From NCBI GenBank assembly GCA_900551115.1, contig URUY01000023.1, positions 1-58,946 on the forward strand: a stretch of 58,946 nucleotides of DNA, given 5' to 3'. Every line of letters begins with the position of its first letter. Position 1 is the first letter of the stretch. Below are positions 27,845-36,612 of this stretch, piece after piece. Under the pieces are notes generated by a model that saw only the letters and a program-made list of their open reading frames with translations, made no database searches and was not told the DNA's origin. This stretch comes from an uncultured Lachnospiraceae bacterium. GTDB taxonomy: Bacteria; Bacillota; Clostridia; Lachnospirales; Lachnospiraceae. The translations under genes and the position numbers were made by a program.

Positions 27845-28762
27845 ATGACGGCAAATACTTACACACTGACAAATCCGTCCGCGCAGGATTCTGCCGCCAG
27901 ACTCTACAGCTTTCTTTCTTCCCTAAAAGGAAAAGGAATCCTGTCCGGTCAGCAGGAATGTCCCGAAGACAAAACAAACGGTGATGAGCTTTCCTATATC
28001 CAAAAGGTCAGCGGCCATCTTCCTGCCATATTGGGGCTCGACTACATAGGAAATGACTTTGACGGTGTCAACAGGCGGGCGATTGCCTGGCACAAAAAAG
28101 GCGGCATCGTTTCCATCTGCTGGCACTGGGGCATCCCACCCTACGGTCTCGGTTATCCATCCAGTCAGGAAAGCGTGGATATGACTAAGCTGCTGACCCC
28201 CGGCACAGCTCTCTATCAGGGACTTTTGGACAATCTCGATGCTGTGGCAAATGCTCTCAAAGTACTGTGCGAAGCCCATATTCCCGTACTCTTCAGACCG
28301 CTCCACGAATTTGACGGTGCCTGGTTCTGGTGGGGAAAAGGCGGCGCCGAGCCTTTTAAAAAGCTTTGGCAGCTTATGTACAACCGCTTTACCAATCTGC
28401 ACAGGCTTAATAATTTAATCTGGGTATTGGGCTATTCCCATGAAATGCACGACGGCTGGTATCCGGGTGACGCTTATGTAGACATCATCGGTGCCGATGC
28501 TTATACCGAAGGTATCCATGAAGAGCTTTATGAAAAGCTCAAAAAAATAACAGACAAGCCTATGCCTGTCTGTCATCATGAAAACGGTCCTATTCCGGAA
28601 CCCGGTCTGCTTGCCTTAAAAAACATCGACTGGTGCTGGTTTTTAACCTGGCACACCATTCATATTCACGAGCAGAACAGTCCCGACTATATTCATTATG
28701 TATATAACCATCCCTATGTAATAACTCTGGAAAACCTGTCCGGTTTCTATGAAAGCCGATAG
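27845..28762 (+). CDS. GH26 beta-mannanase/mannosidase-type enzyme, cytosolic
   Basis: A 305-aa GH26 protein with no signal peptide; it is a bare catalytic domain. The acid/base Glu is in FRPLHEFDGAWFWWG and the nucleophile Glu in CHHENGPIPEPG. A loop rich in Trp/His near the C-terminus (WCWFLTWHTIHIHEQ) is unlike the secreted paralogue. It would act on imported oligosaccharides, perhaps releasing mannobiose for the epimerase. The ATG at 27845 has AAGGAGG six bases upstream; the longer ORF start is rejected. It is the only plus-strand gene of the mannan locus, divergent from the secreted GH26. Confidence 0.9.
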   Translation: MTANTYTLTNPSAQDSAARLYSFLSSLKGKGILSGQQECPEDKTNGDELSYIQKVSGHLPAILGLDYIGNDFDGVNRRAIAWHKKGGIVSICWHWGIPPYGLGYPSSQESVDMTKLLTPGTALYQGLLDNLDAVANALKVLCEAHIPVLFRPLHEFDGAWFWWGKGGAEPFKKLWQLMYNRFTNLHRLNNLIWVLGYSHEMHDGWYPGDAYVDIIGADAYTEGIHEELYEKLKKITDKPMPVCHHENGPIPEPGLLALKNIDWCWFLTWHTIHIHEQNSPDYIHYVYNHPYVITLENLSGFYESR

Positions 28763-28801
28763 CTTTACAACAGGTTTGCCTGCAGCTTCCGGTTTCTGTC
28801 A

Positions 28802-30103
28802 TCAGGATATCAGCAAGCCCAGTATGGTGAAGGCTCCCCCTGTGGAGCCTTCTTTTTTCTTTATTTCTATCAGATGCTCCTTTTTCTCCTCTGATGCATA
28901 TACCTCCGCAGTTTCTCCGTAATCGCCCCAGCCGCCTTTAAAATCAGCATCCAACGTCATGGTATACTCACCGTCCACATAAACCTCAAACTGACCGCTA
29001 AGTCCGTCTACTGTTTTTTGGTACATAATACCGATATTTGCAGCCTCTACGGTAAAGGCAATCGCTTCCTCTCCGTCCTTTGTACTCCAGTTACCCGGAA
29101 ACCTCCCGTTCACATCCTGCTTTTCAAAGCTGCCCCATACAGTCGGTTCTATATCTTCATTGTTTAAGATAGCCGCATCCATATAGACCTCTTTTGTAAC
29201 GGCAGGCTTATCAAAAGGTGCAGCCTCCGTATCAATTGTATCCAAACGGTTATGAATATCCGTCAGGTATACCGAAAGGATTTCCCCTACAATGGCATGC
29301 CCTCTGTCATTGGGATGAATATTGTCCGGCGAAATATCCTTCCACGTAAAGCTGCCATTCTCGATTTCCTCAAGCACGGCGTTACGGTAGCTTAACATGG
29401 GAAGCCCATACCGGAAGCCGATAAGCGCATCATTGTCCTGGGCGCTGGTACCGTCCTCCATAGTCATAAATAAAAGCAATACTGCCGGCATATTGTCCTC
29501 TTTCAGGATGCGGCGTACCAGATTGTCATAGCTCTTTTTATAAAACAGACTGTTGCCGTCATTTACGGAAAATTCCACTACAACAAAATCCGGCTCACAG
29601 GAAAGCAAATCCTCTTCTACCCTGTGAACACCCAGATAAGAGCCAGTACCTCCCACTCCTGCATTGATAAAGGTAATCTCCGCCTCCGGGAAGGTATCCT
29701 CCCACCATTTTCCCAAAAGAGCGGCATAACACTTATCCTGCCCCGTAGCAGAAGAGCCCTGTGTGATGGAACCGCCGATAACGCCAATCGTCACCGCCTC
29801 GCCTGCTTCTGCCTTTCTCATAGCCGCTGCTATCCGGGACAGGTCGCCCTCCTGATAAGCCGTTGCTCTCTCATACATTTCCCTGGTCAGGTATTCGCAC
29901 TCGGAAAACAGCATATCCGGCGTAGCTTCCCCCTCGTTATTCTGTGCCGCCGCGCTGTCCTGTATCGCCATCCCTGACTGCTCTATGCTATCGCTTTCTG
30001 TCTGACTGCCTGTATTTTCTGCTTTGCCGCAGCCGGAAAATAAAGCTGCCGCCCAAAGCCCTATGCAGATATTTTTAATAATATTCTTTAAAATCTGTTT
30101 CAA
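28802..30103 (-). CDS. Exported SGNH acetylesterase lipoprotein, CE17-like
   Basis: A 433-aa lipoprotein (lipobox FSGC near residue 25). After a Ser/Gln/Glu linker it has the same two-domain plan as the protein at 4250-5398: an SGNH domain with GGSITQGS, NAGVGGTGSYLG, VEFSVND and DNIHPNDRGH, then a C-terminal beta-sandwich (DADFKGGWGDYG). It should deacetylate mannan or large oligosaccharides at the surface before import. The start codon is TTG at 30101-30103, eight bases after GGGAG. It ends 40 bp from the convergent cytosolic GH26 gene, whose terminator lies inside this coding region. Confidence 0.85.
   Translation of the reverse strand: MKQILKNIIKNICIGLWAAALFSGCGKAENTGSQTESDSIEQSGMAIQDSAAAQNNEGEATPDMLFSECEYLTREMYERATAYQEGDLSRIAAAMRKAEAGEAVTIGVIGGSITQGSSATGQDKCYAALLGKWWEDTFPEAEITFINAGVGGTGSYLGVHRVEEDLLSCEPDFVVVEFSVNDGNSLFYKKSYDNLVRRILKEDNMPAVLLLFMTMEDGTSAQDNDALIGFRYGLPMLSYRNAVLEEIENGSFTWKDISPDNIHPNDRGHAIVGEILSVYLTDIHNRLDTIDTEAAPFDKPAVTKEVYMDAAILNNEDIEPTVWGSFEKQDVNGRFPGNWSTKDGEEAIAFTVEAANIGIMYQKTVDGLSGQFEVYVDGEYTMTLDADFKGGWGDYGETAEVYASEEKKEHLIEIKKKEGSTGGAFTILGLLIS
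28830..28866 (+). terminator. Terminator of the cytosolic GH26 gene, inside the convergent esterase gene
   Basis: A perfect 8-bp stem (28830-28837 with 28844-28851, loop 6) is followed on the plus strand by a T-rich run (28852-28866). It lies 68 bp after the GH26 stop but within the last codons of the minus-strand esterase gene. Confidence 0.75.
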
Positions 30104-30105
30104 AT

Positions 30106-30143
30106 CTGTTTCTCCCTACATTAAGCCTGTTTCTCCCTACATT
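30106..30143. repeat. Two 17-bp direct repeats, 21-bp period
   Basis: CTGTTTCTCCCTACATT occurs at 30106-30122 and 30127-30143. The copy nearer the gene contains the SD (GGGAG on the minus strand) of the exported esterase, so the ribosome site is duplicated. Confidence 0.8.
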
Positions 30144-30227
30144 TTCCGTATCAGATGCCATACTCCCAGTCCGGTATTTTATTGAGCAAACACCGTGCAA
30201 GGCTGTGAGGCTTCCCTTATTCCTGTT

Positions 30228-32696
30228 CTAAAACGCAATGTCATACACGCTCCGTACCGAGAATTCCGTTGCTTCTCCCGATACAATCTGTACGCAGATC
30301 TCCCCTGCGTTCATATCAAAATAGTTATCAGAGAACCTTACATCCCCGTCAAGGGCTGTGATTTCCACACTTTTGGCATAAGCAGATGCCTTGATCCTGA
30401 TGCAGCTTCCTTCTGTCTGCCAGGTAAGCCGTGGATCTTCAAATTTAAAGTGCTTTGGCGGTGTAAACAGCGTAGTTCCTGCCGAAATCTCCTTTCCGTC
30501 CTTTACAAAGCCATAGCTGATATAGCAGCCTCTTTCGTCATATTCCGAAAAATCCAGTTTTGTAAGCCATGTTCCGCTAAAGGGCTTAACCGTAACCTTT
30601 TCCTGCCCCTCTAAGATAACAGAAGCATCCGGTCTGCGAAGCGCCCAGACAACCGTTCCTTCCACGGTATCCCAGGTTTCGTTTGCCACATGCAGCCTTG
30701 CAGAAATTTCTATAGGATTTCTCCTCTCCTGTACACAGGATACCCGTTCGCTCAGTTCTCCTGTTTCCTCGCAGGAAAGCAGAATGGGCGCAAACATTTT
30801 GCGTTCTGCATAATGCAGTGCTTTCCAGCGTCCGAAATAATCGATACTGGCCCAGGAGGCTACCGGCCAGATATCGTTAAGCTGCCATACCACCGTACCC
30901 ATACAGCGTCCCCGGTAACGTCTGAAATGCTCTACGCCGTACCGGATAGCTTCCGCCTGCAAAAGCTGTGAAGTATAAAGCAGGCTGTCAAAATCCTTGG
31001 GATACAGGTAAGTCTGGGCAAGATAATCCAGTATCTTGCCGTTGGCTGCCCGGTTTCTCTGATGCATTTCCATTACTCTTGAAAAAATATTCCTGTCGGC
31101 AGCTTCCGTAAAGCTTTCCACCGTCTTTAAGCATGGAAAGGACTGGAATCCGAACTCCGACAGATAACGGAAGTGATAATCCCTGTAAGCCGTAAAAGGC
31201 CTGCTTCCATGCCATACATCCCAGTAGTGCGTATCTCCCCTGTTTTCATCCCAGGGATTGTCGTAGTTGCCGCCTGAAGAAGGGGAAGAAGGCCAGTAAA
31301 AGGTCTGCGGGTCCTCCTTTTTTACAATTTCAGGAATGATATATTCAAAAATCTTGATATAATCGCACTTCTGCTTTTGGGAAGGCTTCCAGCAGCCATC
31401 CAGAGTCTGGGTTTCCATCTCATTGTTGCCGCACCAAAGGGCCAGACAGGCATGATGGCGCAGCCTTCTTACATTCTGTGCAATCTCTTCCCTGATATTG
31501 GCTTCAAACGCATCATCCAGCTCATATGAGGAGCATGCAAACATAAAGTCCTGCCATACCAAAAGTCCCAGCTCATCACAGATATCAAAGAAGTAATCGT
31601 CAGGATAATAGCCGCCTCCCCATACCCTGATGCAATTGTAATTTGCTGCCACGCAGTCCTCCAATAATCTTCTGGTACGGTCCGCATTGATACGTCCAAA
31701 GAGATTGTCCTCCGGAATATAATCCGCACCCATGGCAAAAATATCCAGTCCGTTTACCCTGTGAGCAAAGCTTTGCCCCCACTCATCAGGCTCTGTGTTT
31801 ACCTCCATGGTGCGAAGGCCGATACGCCTCTCCCACACATCCAGTACTATGCTTTCTCCGTCTTCCCTCTCCTGCAAAAGCTTTGCCGTTACCGTATAAA
31901 GGGGCTGGCTGCCATAGCCGTTAGGCCACCAAAGCATAGGATTGTCTATAACGACTGTCCGGTTTTCCTCCTGCCTGTAGACCGTTCCGTCAGGAGCTGT
32001 TACCAAAACCTCCACCCGATAGTTTTGCGACAAATCAAACAAATCGTTCTTTGCCGCAAAGGAAAGTACCACCCTGTCCCCGGTATGCTTCTGGGTTACA
32101 TATACCTCTCTGATTCTTGCCTTTTCCACGCCAAGCAGATAAACCGGTCTGAAGATACCTGCATCCGGCAGTCTCGGCCCCCAGTCCCAGCCAAACATAC
32201 AATGTGCCTTTCTAAGATGCGGATATCCCTCCATGGCATCTAAGCTGCCGCCTGTATAGACCTTTTCGTTTTCTTCCCGGATGTATTTTACCGGTGAATG
32301 CAGCACTACCCGCAATTCATTTTCTCCGGGCTTAACCAGCTTAAGCACATCATATTCGTGCCGGATATGCATGTTAAAAACATAATCTAAAAGCTGTCCG
32401 TTTATATAGATATCCGCCAGCGTATCGATTCCTTCAAATACCAGTAAAAGCGCATCAAAGGCAAGCTGTGTCTCTTCTACCGTAAACGTCCTTACATATT
32501 CAAAATCATTGTCCGAAAGCTTTACTGCCAGAAGCTCATTTTCACCATAAAAAGGGTCCGGCATCATGCCGTTTTCCACATATGTGCCAAAAACCGTCCC
32601 CGGCACAACCGTCTTTACATACTCCTGCGGAATATGATATACATTGTCCCCGATTACCTTTAATTTCCATTCTCCGTTTAAGCTGTATTTCTCCAT
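30228..32696 (-). CDS. GH2 beta-mannosidase, cytosolic
   Basis: An 822-aa GH2 enzyme with an N-terminal jelly-roll, an Ig-like domain and a TIM barrel with the acid/base Glu in WCGNNEME and the nucleophile Glu in SEFGFQSFP, followed by C-terminal beta domains. FGWDWGPRLPDAGIF is typical of beta-mannosidases. It removes terminal mannose from manno-oligosaccharides inside the cell, a hydrolytic route beside the GH130 phosphorylases. The start is the ATG at 32696 with GGAGG at normal distance; an upstream in-frame start overlaps that SD. It lies between the dehydrogenase-like gene and the exported esterase. Confidence 0.92.
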   Translation of the reverse strand: MEKYSLNGEWKLKVIGDNVYHIPQEYVKTVVPGTVFGTYVENGMMPDPFYGENELLAVKLSDNDFEYVRTFTVEETQLAFDALLLVFEGIDTLADIYINGQLLDYVFNMHIRHEYDVLKLVKPGENELRVVLHSPVKYIREENEKVYTGGSLDAMEGYPHLRKAHCMFGWDWGPRLPDAGIFRPVYLLGVEKARIREVYVTQKHTGDRVVLSFAAKNDLFDLSQNYRVEVLVTAPDGTVYRQEENRTVVIDNPMLWWPNGYGSQPLYTVTAKLLQEREDGESIVLDVWERRIGLRTMEVNTEPDEWGQSFAHRVNGLDIFAMGADYIPEDNLFGRINADRTRRLLEDCVAANYNCIRVWGGGYYPDDYFFDICDELGLLVWQDFMFACSSYELDDAFEANIREEIAQNVRRLRHHACLALWCGNNEMETQTLDGCWKPSQKQKCDYIKIFEYIIPEIVKKEDPQTFYWPSSPSSGGNYDNPWDENRGDTHYWDVWHGSRPFTAYRDYHFRYLSEFGFQSFPCLKTVESFTEAADRNIFSRVMEMHQRNRAANGKILDYLAQTYLYPKDFDSLLYTSQLLQAEAIRYGVEHFRRYRGRCMGTVVWQLNDIWPVASWASIDYFGRWKALHYAERKMFAPILLSCEETGELSERVSCVQERRNPIEISARLHVANETWDTVEGTVVWALRRPDASVILEGQEKVTVKPFSGTWLTKLDFSEYDERGCYISYGFVKDGKEISAGTTLFTPPKHFKFEDPRLTWQTEGSCIRIKASAYAKSVEITALDGDVRFSDNYFDMNAGEICVQIVSGEATEFSVRSVYDIAF

Positions 32697-32751
32697 AGCT
32701 TCCTCCATGTCTGCCCATCATGCCCATATTATGTATTTATTCAGCCGTTTA

Positions 32752-32789
32752 TCCATATCGTACTGTCAATTTTCCATATCGTACTGTCA
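32752..32789. repeat. Two 17-bp direct repeats, 21-bp period, spanning a stop codon
   Basis: TCCATATCGTACTGTCA occurs at 32752-32768 and 32773-32789. On the minus strand the second copy begins with the TGA stop of the dehydrogenase-like gene. Confidence 0.85.
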
Positions 32790-33848
32790 GTCTGCCAGCA
32801 CTTTTTTTAATATTTCATCTTCATATATCAGCTTTTTAGCCGCTTCCCTGTATTTTTCCTCATGCAGATAAGTGTGCCTGTACGGTTTTATAGAAGGCGC
32901 CATATCTATCGCCTTTATATAATCTTCCCGTTTCATCTTTAAGGATGCTGCATAATCCCAAAAGCCCGTATCCGAAAGCACGGTATTAACACGCACATAA
33001 CGGTGATTCTGCACCTTGCTCATAATATAGGCAGCAATCCCTACCTGTACCCCATGCAGCTGCGGCACCTCTAAAATCTTGTCAAGGGCATGGGAAATCA
33101 GATGCTCACTGCCGCTGGTGGGGGCACTGCTGCCTGCAATCTCGTTTGCAATCCCGCTCATTGCCAAAGAATCCACCAATTCCTTTAAAAACAAATCTTC
33201 TTTTATGCTCTGATAAGGCGTCCGTACAAAGCTGTTTACCGCTTTCTTTGCTATCATCATAGCAAAATCATTTAATACGGTAAAGCCGCCTTCTGCCTCA
33301 TACACCCAGTCATACAGCGCCGTAATTTTAGAAATCATATCCCCGATACCGGAATAAATAAATTTTTCCGGCGCAGTTTTAATAACCTCCAAATCCACCA
33401 CAATCCCATACGCCAGCTTTGCCGGAACAGAGGTCCGCTTTCCATCCACGATAAGGGATGCACTTGCACTGGAAAAGCCGTCACTGGAGCTTGAGGTAGG
33501 TACACTGATAAATGGCAGATTGCGCAAAAAGGCAGCATACTTTCCTGCATCAATTACTTTTCCGCCGCCAATGGAAATCACGGCCTGTGCCTTGTTGGAT
33601 ATGGAAAAGGCCAGCGTAATAATATCGTCAATATCTACCGTGTCCAGTTCCCGGTATTCTAAGACCCTGATGCCCGCTGCCTGTAACGACTCCATTACCT
33701 TCATGCCGAACAAATCAATCAGACCGTTGCCAAAATAAATGACAACCTGCTCAAATTTACCGTCCTTTAAGCACATACCGATATTATCAAGCGCGCCCCT
33801 TCCCACCTTTAAAATAGCCGGTATGGCTATACTGTTTGCCTGTTGCAT
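32787..33848 (-). CDS. Glycerol-1-phosphate dehydrogenase-like (EgsA/AraM family)
   Basis: A 353-aa member of the iron/zinc-dependent dehydroquinate-synthase-like alcohol dehydrogenases. The nucleotide loop AVISIGGGKVIDAGKYAA, the PTSSSSDGFSSASAS segment and the His-bearing blocks SEHLISHAL and QLHGVQVGIAAY are those of glycerol-1-phosphate dehydrogenases. The usual reaction is NAD(P)H-dependent reduction of dihydroxyacetone phosphate. Its role in a mannan operon is unclear; it may act on another polyol phosphate. The ATG at 33848 follows AAGGAGGG; it starts 10 bp after the kinase gene. Confidence 0.83.
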   Translation of the reverse strand: MQQANSIAIPAILKVGRGALDNIGMCLKDGKFEQVVIYFGNGLIDLFGMKVMESLQAAGIRVLEYRELDTVDIDDIITLAFSISNKAQAVISIGGGKVIDAGKYAAFLRNLPFISVPTSSSSDGFSSASASLIVDGKRTSVPAKLAYGIVVDLEVIKTAPEKFIYSGIGDMISKITALYDWVYEAEGGFTVLNDFAMMIAKKAVNSFVRTPYQSIKEDLFLKELVDSLAMSGIANEIAGSSAPTSGSEHLISHALDKILEVPQLHGVQVGIAAYIMSKVQNHRYVRVNTVLSDTGFWDYAASLKMKREDYIKAIDMAPSIKPYRHTYLHEEKYREAAKKLIYEDEILKKVLAD

Positions 33849-33858
33849 TTTACCCTCC

Positions 33859-34629
33859 TTAAAACAACTCATCCATTAATATGTAATATCTTATTTTCCG
33901 TTCATCCGGCTCCATTTCAAGGCAGCGAAAAAACAGTTCTGTATATGCGGCATCTGTACCGAAATTATGGCGGATGCTCCTGACGCACAGGGCGATGTCC
34001 TGCCATTTATCCGCAATTCCGGCACGCCCCAAATCGATATAGCCGCTTATAGTACCTTTTTCAAAAAACAGATTGGGCAGACAATAATCCCCGTGTGCAA
34101 GCACCGGCTCTTCCTTTGGCCTGTTCTCCCAAAGCCATCGGTACAATTCCTTTGGACTTGCAAAGCCGCCTTCGCCAAAGGTCTCCGGCTCTGTATTATC
34201 CACATCACAGAGCGCATTTTCCACCCGGTATTTTGCCTGTCTTAACTTATTTTCAATATCATTTATGCAGGGACAGTTCTTTATATCCACCGCCCACAAC
34301 AGCTTCAGTCCTTCCGCCAGCAGGCGAACTGCCTCTCCCGGATTTGCCTGATAGCTTTCATCGCATGCCATCCTGCCGGGAACCTTTGACATAAGCAGAT
34401 AATTGCTGCCCATATGCCTTTCAAACGCCAGTATCTGCGGAACAGGAAGCCTGCCCTTAAGCCACTCCATCATAGTCCGTTCTCTCTCCGGCTCCTCCCC
34501 CGTCTTTTCTATTTTAAGTACCATATCATCAAAGCAGAGTATCTTAGAGCCCGACAAGCCGATGCCGTCTACGGTATAGGGCTTATTGTCTATTAACTTT
34601 TTTATATTGGGGGGAATGTATATTTCCAT
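33859..34629 (-). CDS. APH(3')-like phosphotransferase
   Basis: A 256-aa kinase of the aminoglycoside phosphotransferase fold. It has the catalytic HGDYCLPN motif and a metal-binding YIDLGRAGIADKW motif. The C-terminal third (DIALCVRSIR, KIRYYILMDELF) closely resembles APH(3')-III of Gram-positive bacteria. The known reaction is ATP-dependent 3'-phosphorylation of kanamycin-type drugs. Whether this chromosomal protein confers resistance or phosphorylates a sugar or polyol cannot be told. It is the first gene of a four-gene unit with the dehydrogenase, beta-mannosidase and exported esterase. A weak SD (AAAGGAAATTGT) precedes the ATG at 34629. Confidence 0.82.
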   Translation of the reverse strand: MEIYIPPNIKKLIDNKPYTVDGIGLSGSKILCFDDMVLKIEKTGEEPERERTMMEWLKGRLPVPQILAFERHMGSNYLLMSKVPGRMACDESYQANPGEAVRLLAEGLKLLWAVDIKNCPCINDIENKLRQAKYRVENALCDVDNTEPETFGEGGFASPKELYRWLWENRPKEEPVLAHGDYCLPNLFFEKGTISGYIDLGRAGIADKWQDIALCVRSIRHNFGTDAAYTELFFRCLEMEPDERKIRYYILMDELF

Positions 34630-34687
34630 ACAATTTCCTTTCTAAGATAAAGGTATCTTCAATATCAGCATAAATATGTACGAATAT

Positions 34688-34716
34688 ATTATAACGAAGG
34701 ATTTACAAGTGAACAA
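34688..34716 (-). promoter_or_regulatory. Promoter of the kinase-dehydrogenase-mannosidase-esterase unit
   Basis: Minus strand: -35 TTGTTC (34711-34716), 17-bp spacer, perfect -10 TATAAT (34688-34693), about 60 bp before the kinase ATG. Confidence 0.7.
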
Positions 34717-34821
34717 CTATATTTATGACGAAAAAACGGTCTTTGATACGAAACCAAGGCGATTATTATCTGCCCCTGGCATTTTGAGCAGTTTGTGCCA
34801 TATAAATAGTGTTGCTTGATT

Positions 34822-36612
34822 TTATAAATACTGCCCCGCCTGAACTTTCCACATTTCAGAATATTTACCCTTGCAATTGAGCAGTTCTGCGTGAGAACCC
34901 TCCTCAATAATTCTGCCCTTTTCAAGCATATAAATCCTGTCGGCAATTCGTGTTGTGGAAAGACGGTGGGAGATAAAAATAACTGACTTGTTTTCTGCCG
35001 CCGTGAGCATCGAGTGGTTCAGATGATACTCAGCAATAGGGTCAAGTGCAGAGCTTGGCTCGTCAAGGATAATGAGATTAGCGTCCTTGTAGAATACTCT
35101 CGCAACCGCAAGCTTTTGTCCCTCGCCGCCCGAAAGGTTTACGCCGTTTTCCTCAAATTCCGTGGTGAGATTTGTGGAAAGTCCGTCCGCAAGTGTTTCA
35201 AGTCTTTTGCTGAAACCACTCTTTTCGATAGCGTTTATAACGTCTTTATCCCCGCCATTCTCTGCAAAATCAAGCAGTACATTTTCCTTTACCGTTGCGG
35301 CAAAAATCTTGAAGTCCTGAAAAACCGTTCCGATTTTACAACGGTACTCTTCTACGTCATATTCCTTGATATTAACACCGTCAAGGAGAATCTCGCCCTC
35401 ATTCGGGTCGTAAAGCCGCATAATCAGCTTTATCAGCGTGGTTTTGCCTGCTCCGTTGTAGCCGACAATGGCAATTTTGCTGTAGGGATTTATCTTCATA
35501 CTGATGTTGTTTAAGATGTAGCCGTCCTTTTCGTTGTAGCCGAAAGACACGTTACGCAGTTTGATTTCGGTAGGCTTTTCGGGCAGCGGCTTTTTGCCGG
35601 TACTGATAATTTTCGGCTCAATATTAAGGAAGTTCTGCATTTTCGTCACGTACATACTGATTTCCTGCATTTTCGGGTAAACGTCCGAAAACTGCCGCAT
35701 ACGGTTTTTCATTCGGTTTGCCGTGCCATGCATAACCGCAACGTTACTGTATGAAATTCGGTGCAGTACCGCTGCCGAATACACAAGATAAATCATATAC
35801 AGCACATCAATAAGAAAATTGTTGCAGATATAATCTTTCATAATTTGCAGACCGAAACGCTTACCTGCGTTCTTTTTGTCAATTGCAAGAACCTTATCGT
35901 TTGTTTCGTCAAAGTCTTTCAGCAATTCTTCGGAAACCTCAGTGTTGAGCCTTACTTCCTTTGCGTAATCACTAAGATAGAATACACGGTTTACATAACC
36001 AAGCTGGCGCTCGTGGGGATTCTTCTCGTTGCGGATTTTGAAATTCAGCTTGTTTATAGCCTTACCCGACCATAAAGATGCAGCAAAGGATACTGCAATA
36101 AAAATAAAGGAAACAGGGTCGTTGCCGATAAAGAAGGCGCCCGACAGAATGATTGAAACAAGCCCTGTGCAGAAGTTTGTGATAAGGGTGTAAATTCGCC
36201 CTATCTGATTGTCCACCTCGGATACGGACAGTACATAATCGTTGTAGAACTCGGGGTTGTCGTAGCATTCAAGGTCAATTTCCTTTGCCTTGTTAAACAT
36301 CATCTGCTTGATAGCCTGCTTGATTTTCGGCTGCGCTTTCTGCTGTAATTTCTGGAACAGATAGGCATTAAACCAAAGTCCCAGCATCACAAATGCAAGG
36401 AGTGACAGCAGAAAAATTGCCGCTGTTTTGAACGGTCTGCCGAACTCGGCACATTCCAGCACGAAATTCAGGGCAAATGTAAACTCAAGGAACACAACAA
36501 CCTCGTTTCGTATTGCCTCAATTATGTAGCAAATCATATAGGACGGTGCGGCTTTATAACAGACTTTAAACAGCCAGAGGTTGTCACCCAAAAGCTTTTT
36601 AAACTTTTTCAC
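34822..36612 (-). CDS. ABC transporter half-molecule, permease plus ATPase (second of pair)
   Basis: A 596-aa protein: N-terminal membrane domain with about six spans (1-320) and a C-terminal ATPase (about 345-590) with Walker A GYNGAGKTT, Q-loop FQDFKIF, signature LSGGEGQ, Walker B LIILDEPSSALD and switch His in ISHRLS. An exporter-type ABC half-transporter likely to pair with the protein encoded upstream, whose stop overlaps its ATG (ATGA). Substrate unknown; such pairs export peptides, drugs or lipids. No terminator is obvious downstream before the next promoter. Confidence 0.92.
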   Translation of the reverse strand: MKKFKKLLGDNLWLFKVCYKAAPSYMICYIIEAIRNEVVVFLEFTFALNFVLECAEFGRPFKTAAIFLLSLLAFVMLGLWFNAYLFQKLQQKAQPKIKQAIKQMMFNKAKEIDLECYDNPEFYNDYVLSVSEVDNQIGRIYTLITNFCTGLVSIILSGAFFIGNDPVSFIFIAVSFAASLWSGKAINKLNFKIRNEKNPHERQLGYVNRVFYLSDYAKEVRLNTEVSEELLKDFDETNDKVLAIDKKNAGKRFGLQIMKDYICNNFLIDVLYMIYLVYSAAVLHRISYSNVAVMHGTANRMKNRMRQFSDVYPKMQEISMYVTKMQNFLNIEPKIISTGKKPLPEKPTEIKLRNVSFGYNEKDGYILNNISMKINPYSKIAIVGYNGAGKTTLIKLIMRLYDPNEGEILLDGVNIKEYDVEEYRCKIGTVFQDFKIFAATVKENVLLDFAENGGDKDVINAIEKSGFSKRLETLADGLSTNLTTEFEENGVNLSGGEGQKLAVARVFYKDANLIILDEPSSALDPIAEYHLNHSMLTAAENKSVIFISHRLSTTRIADRIYMLEKGRIIEEGSHAELLNCKGKYSEMWKVQAGQYL

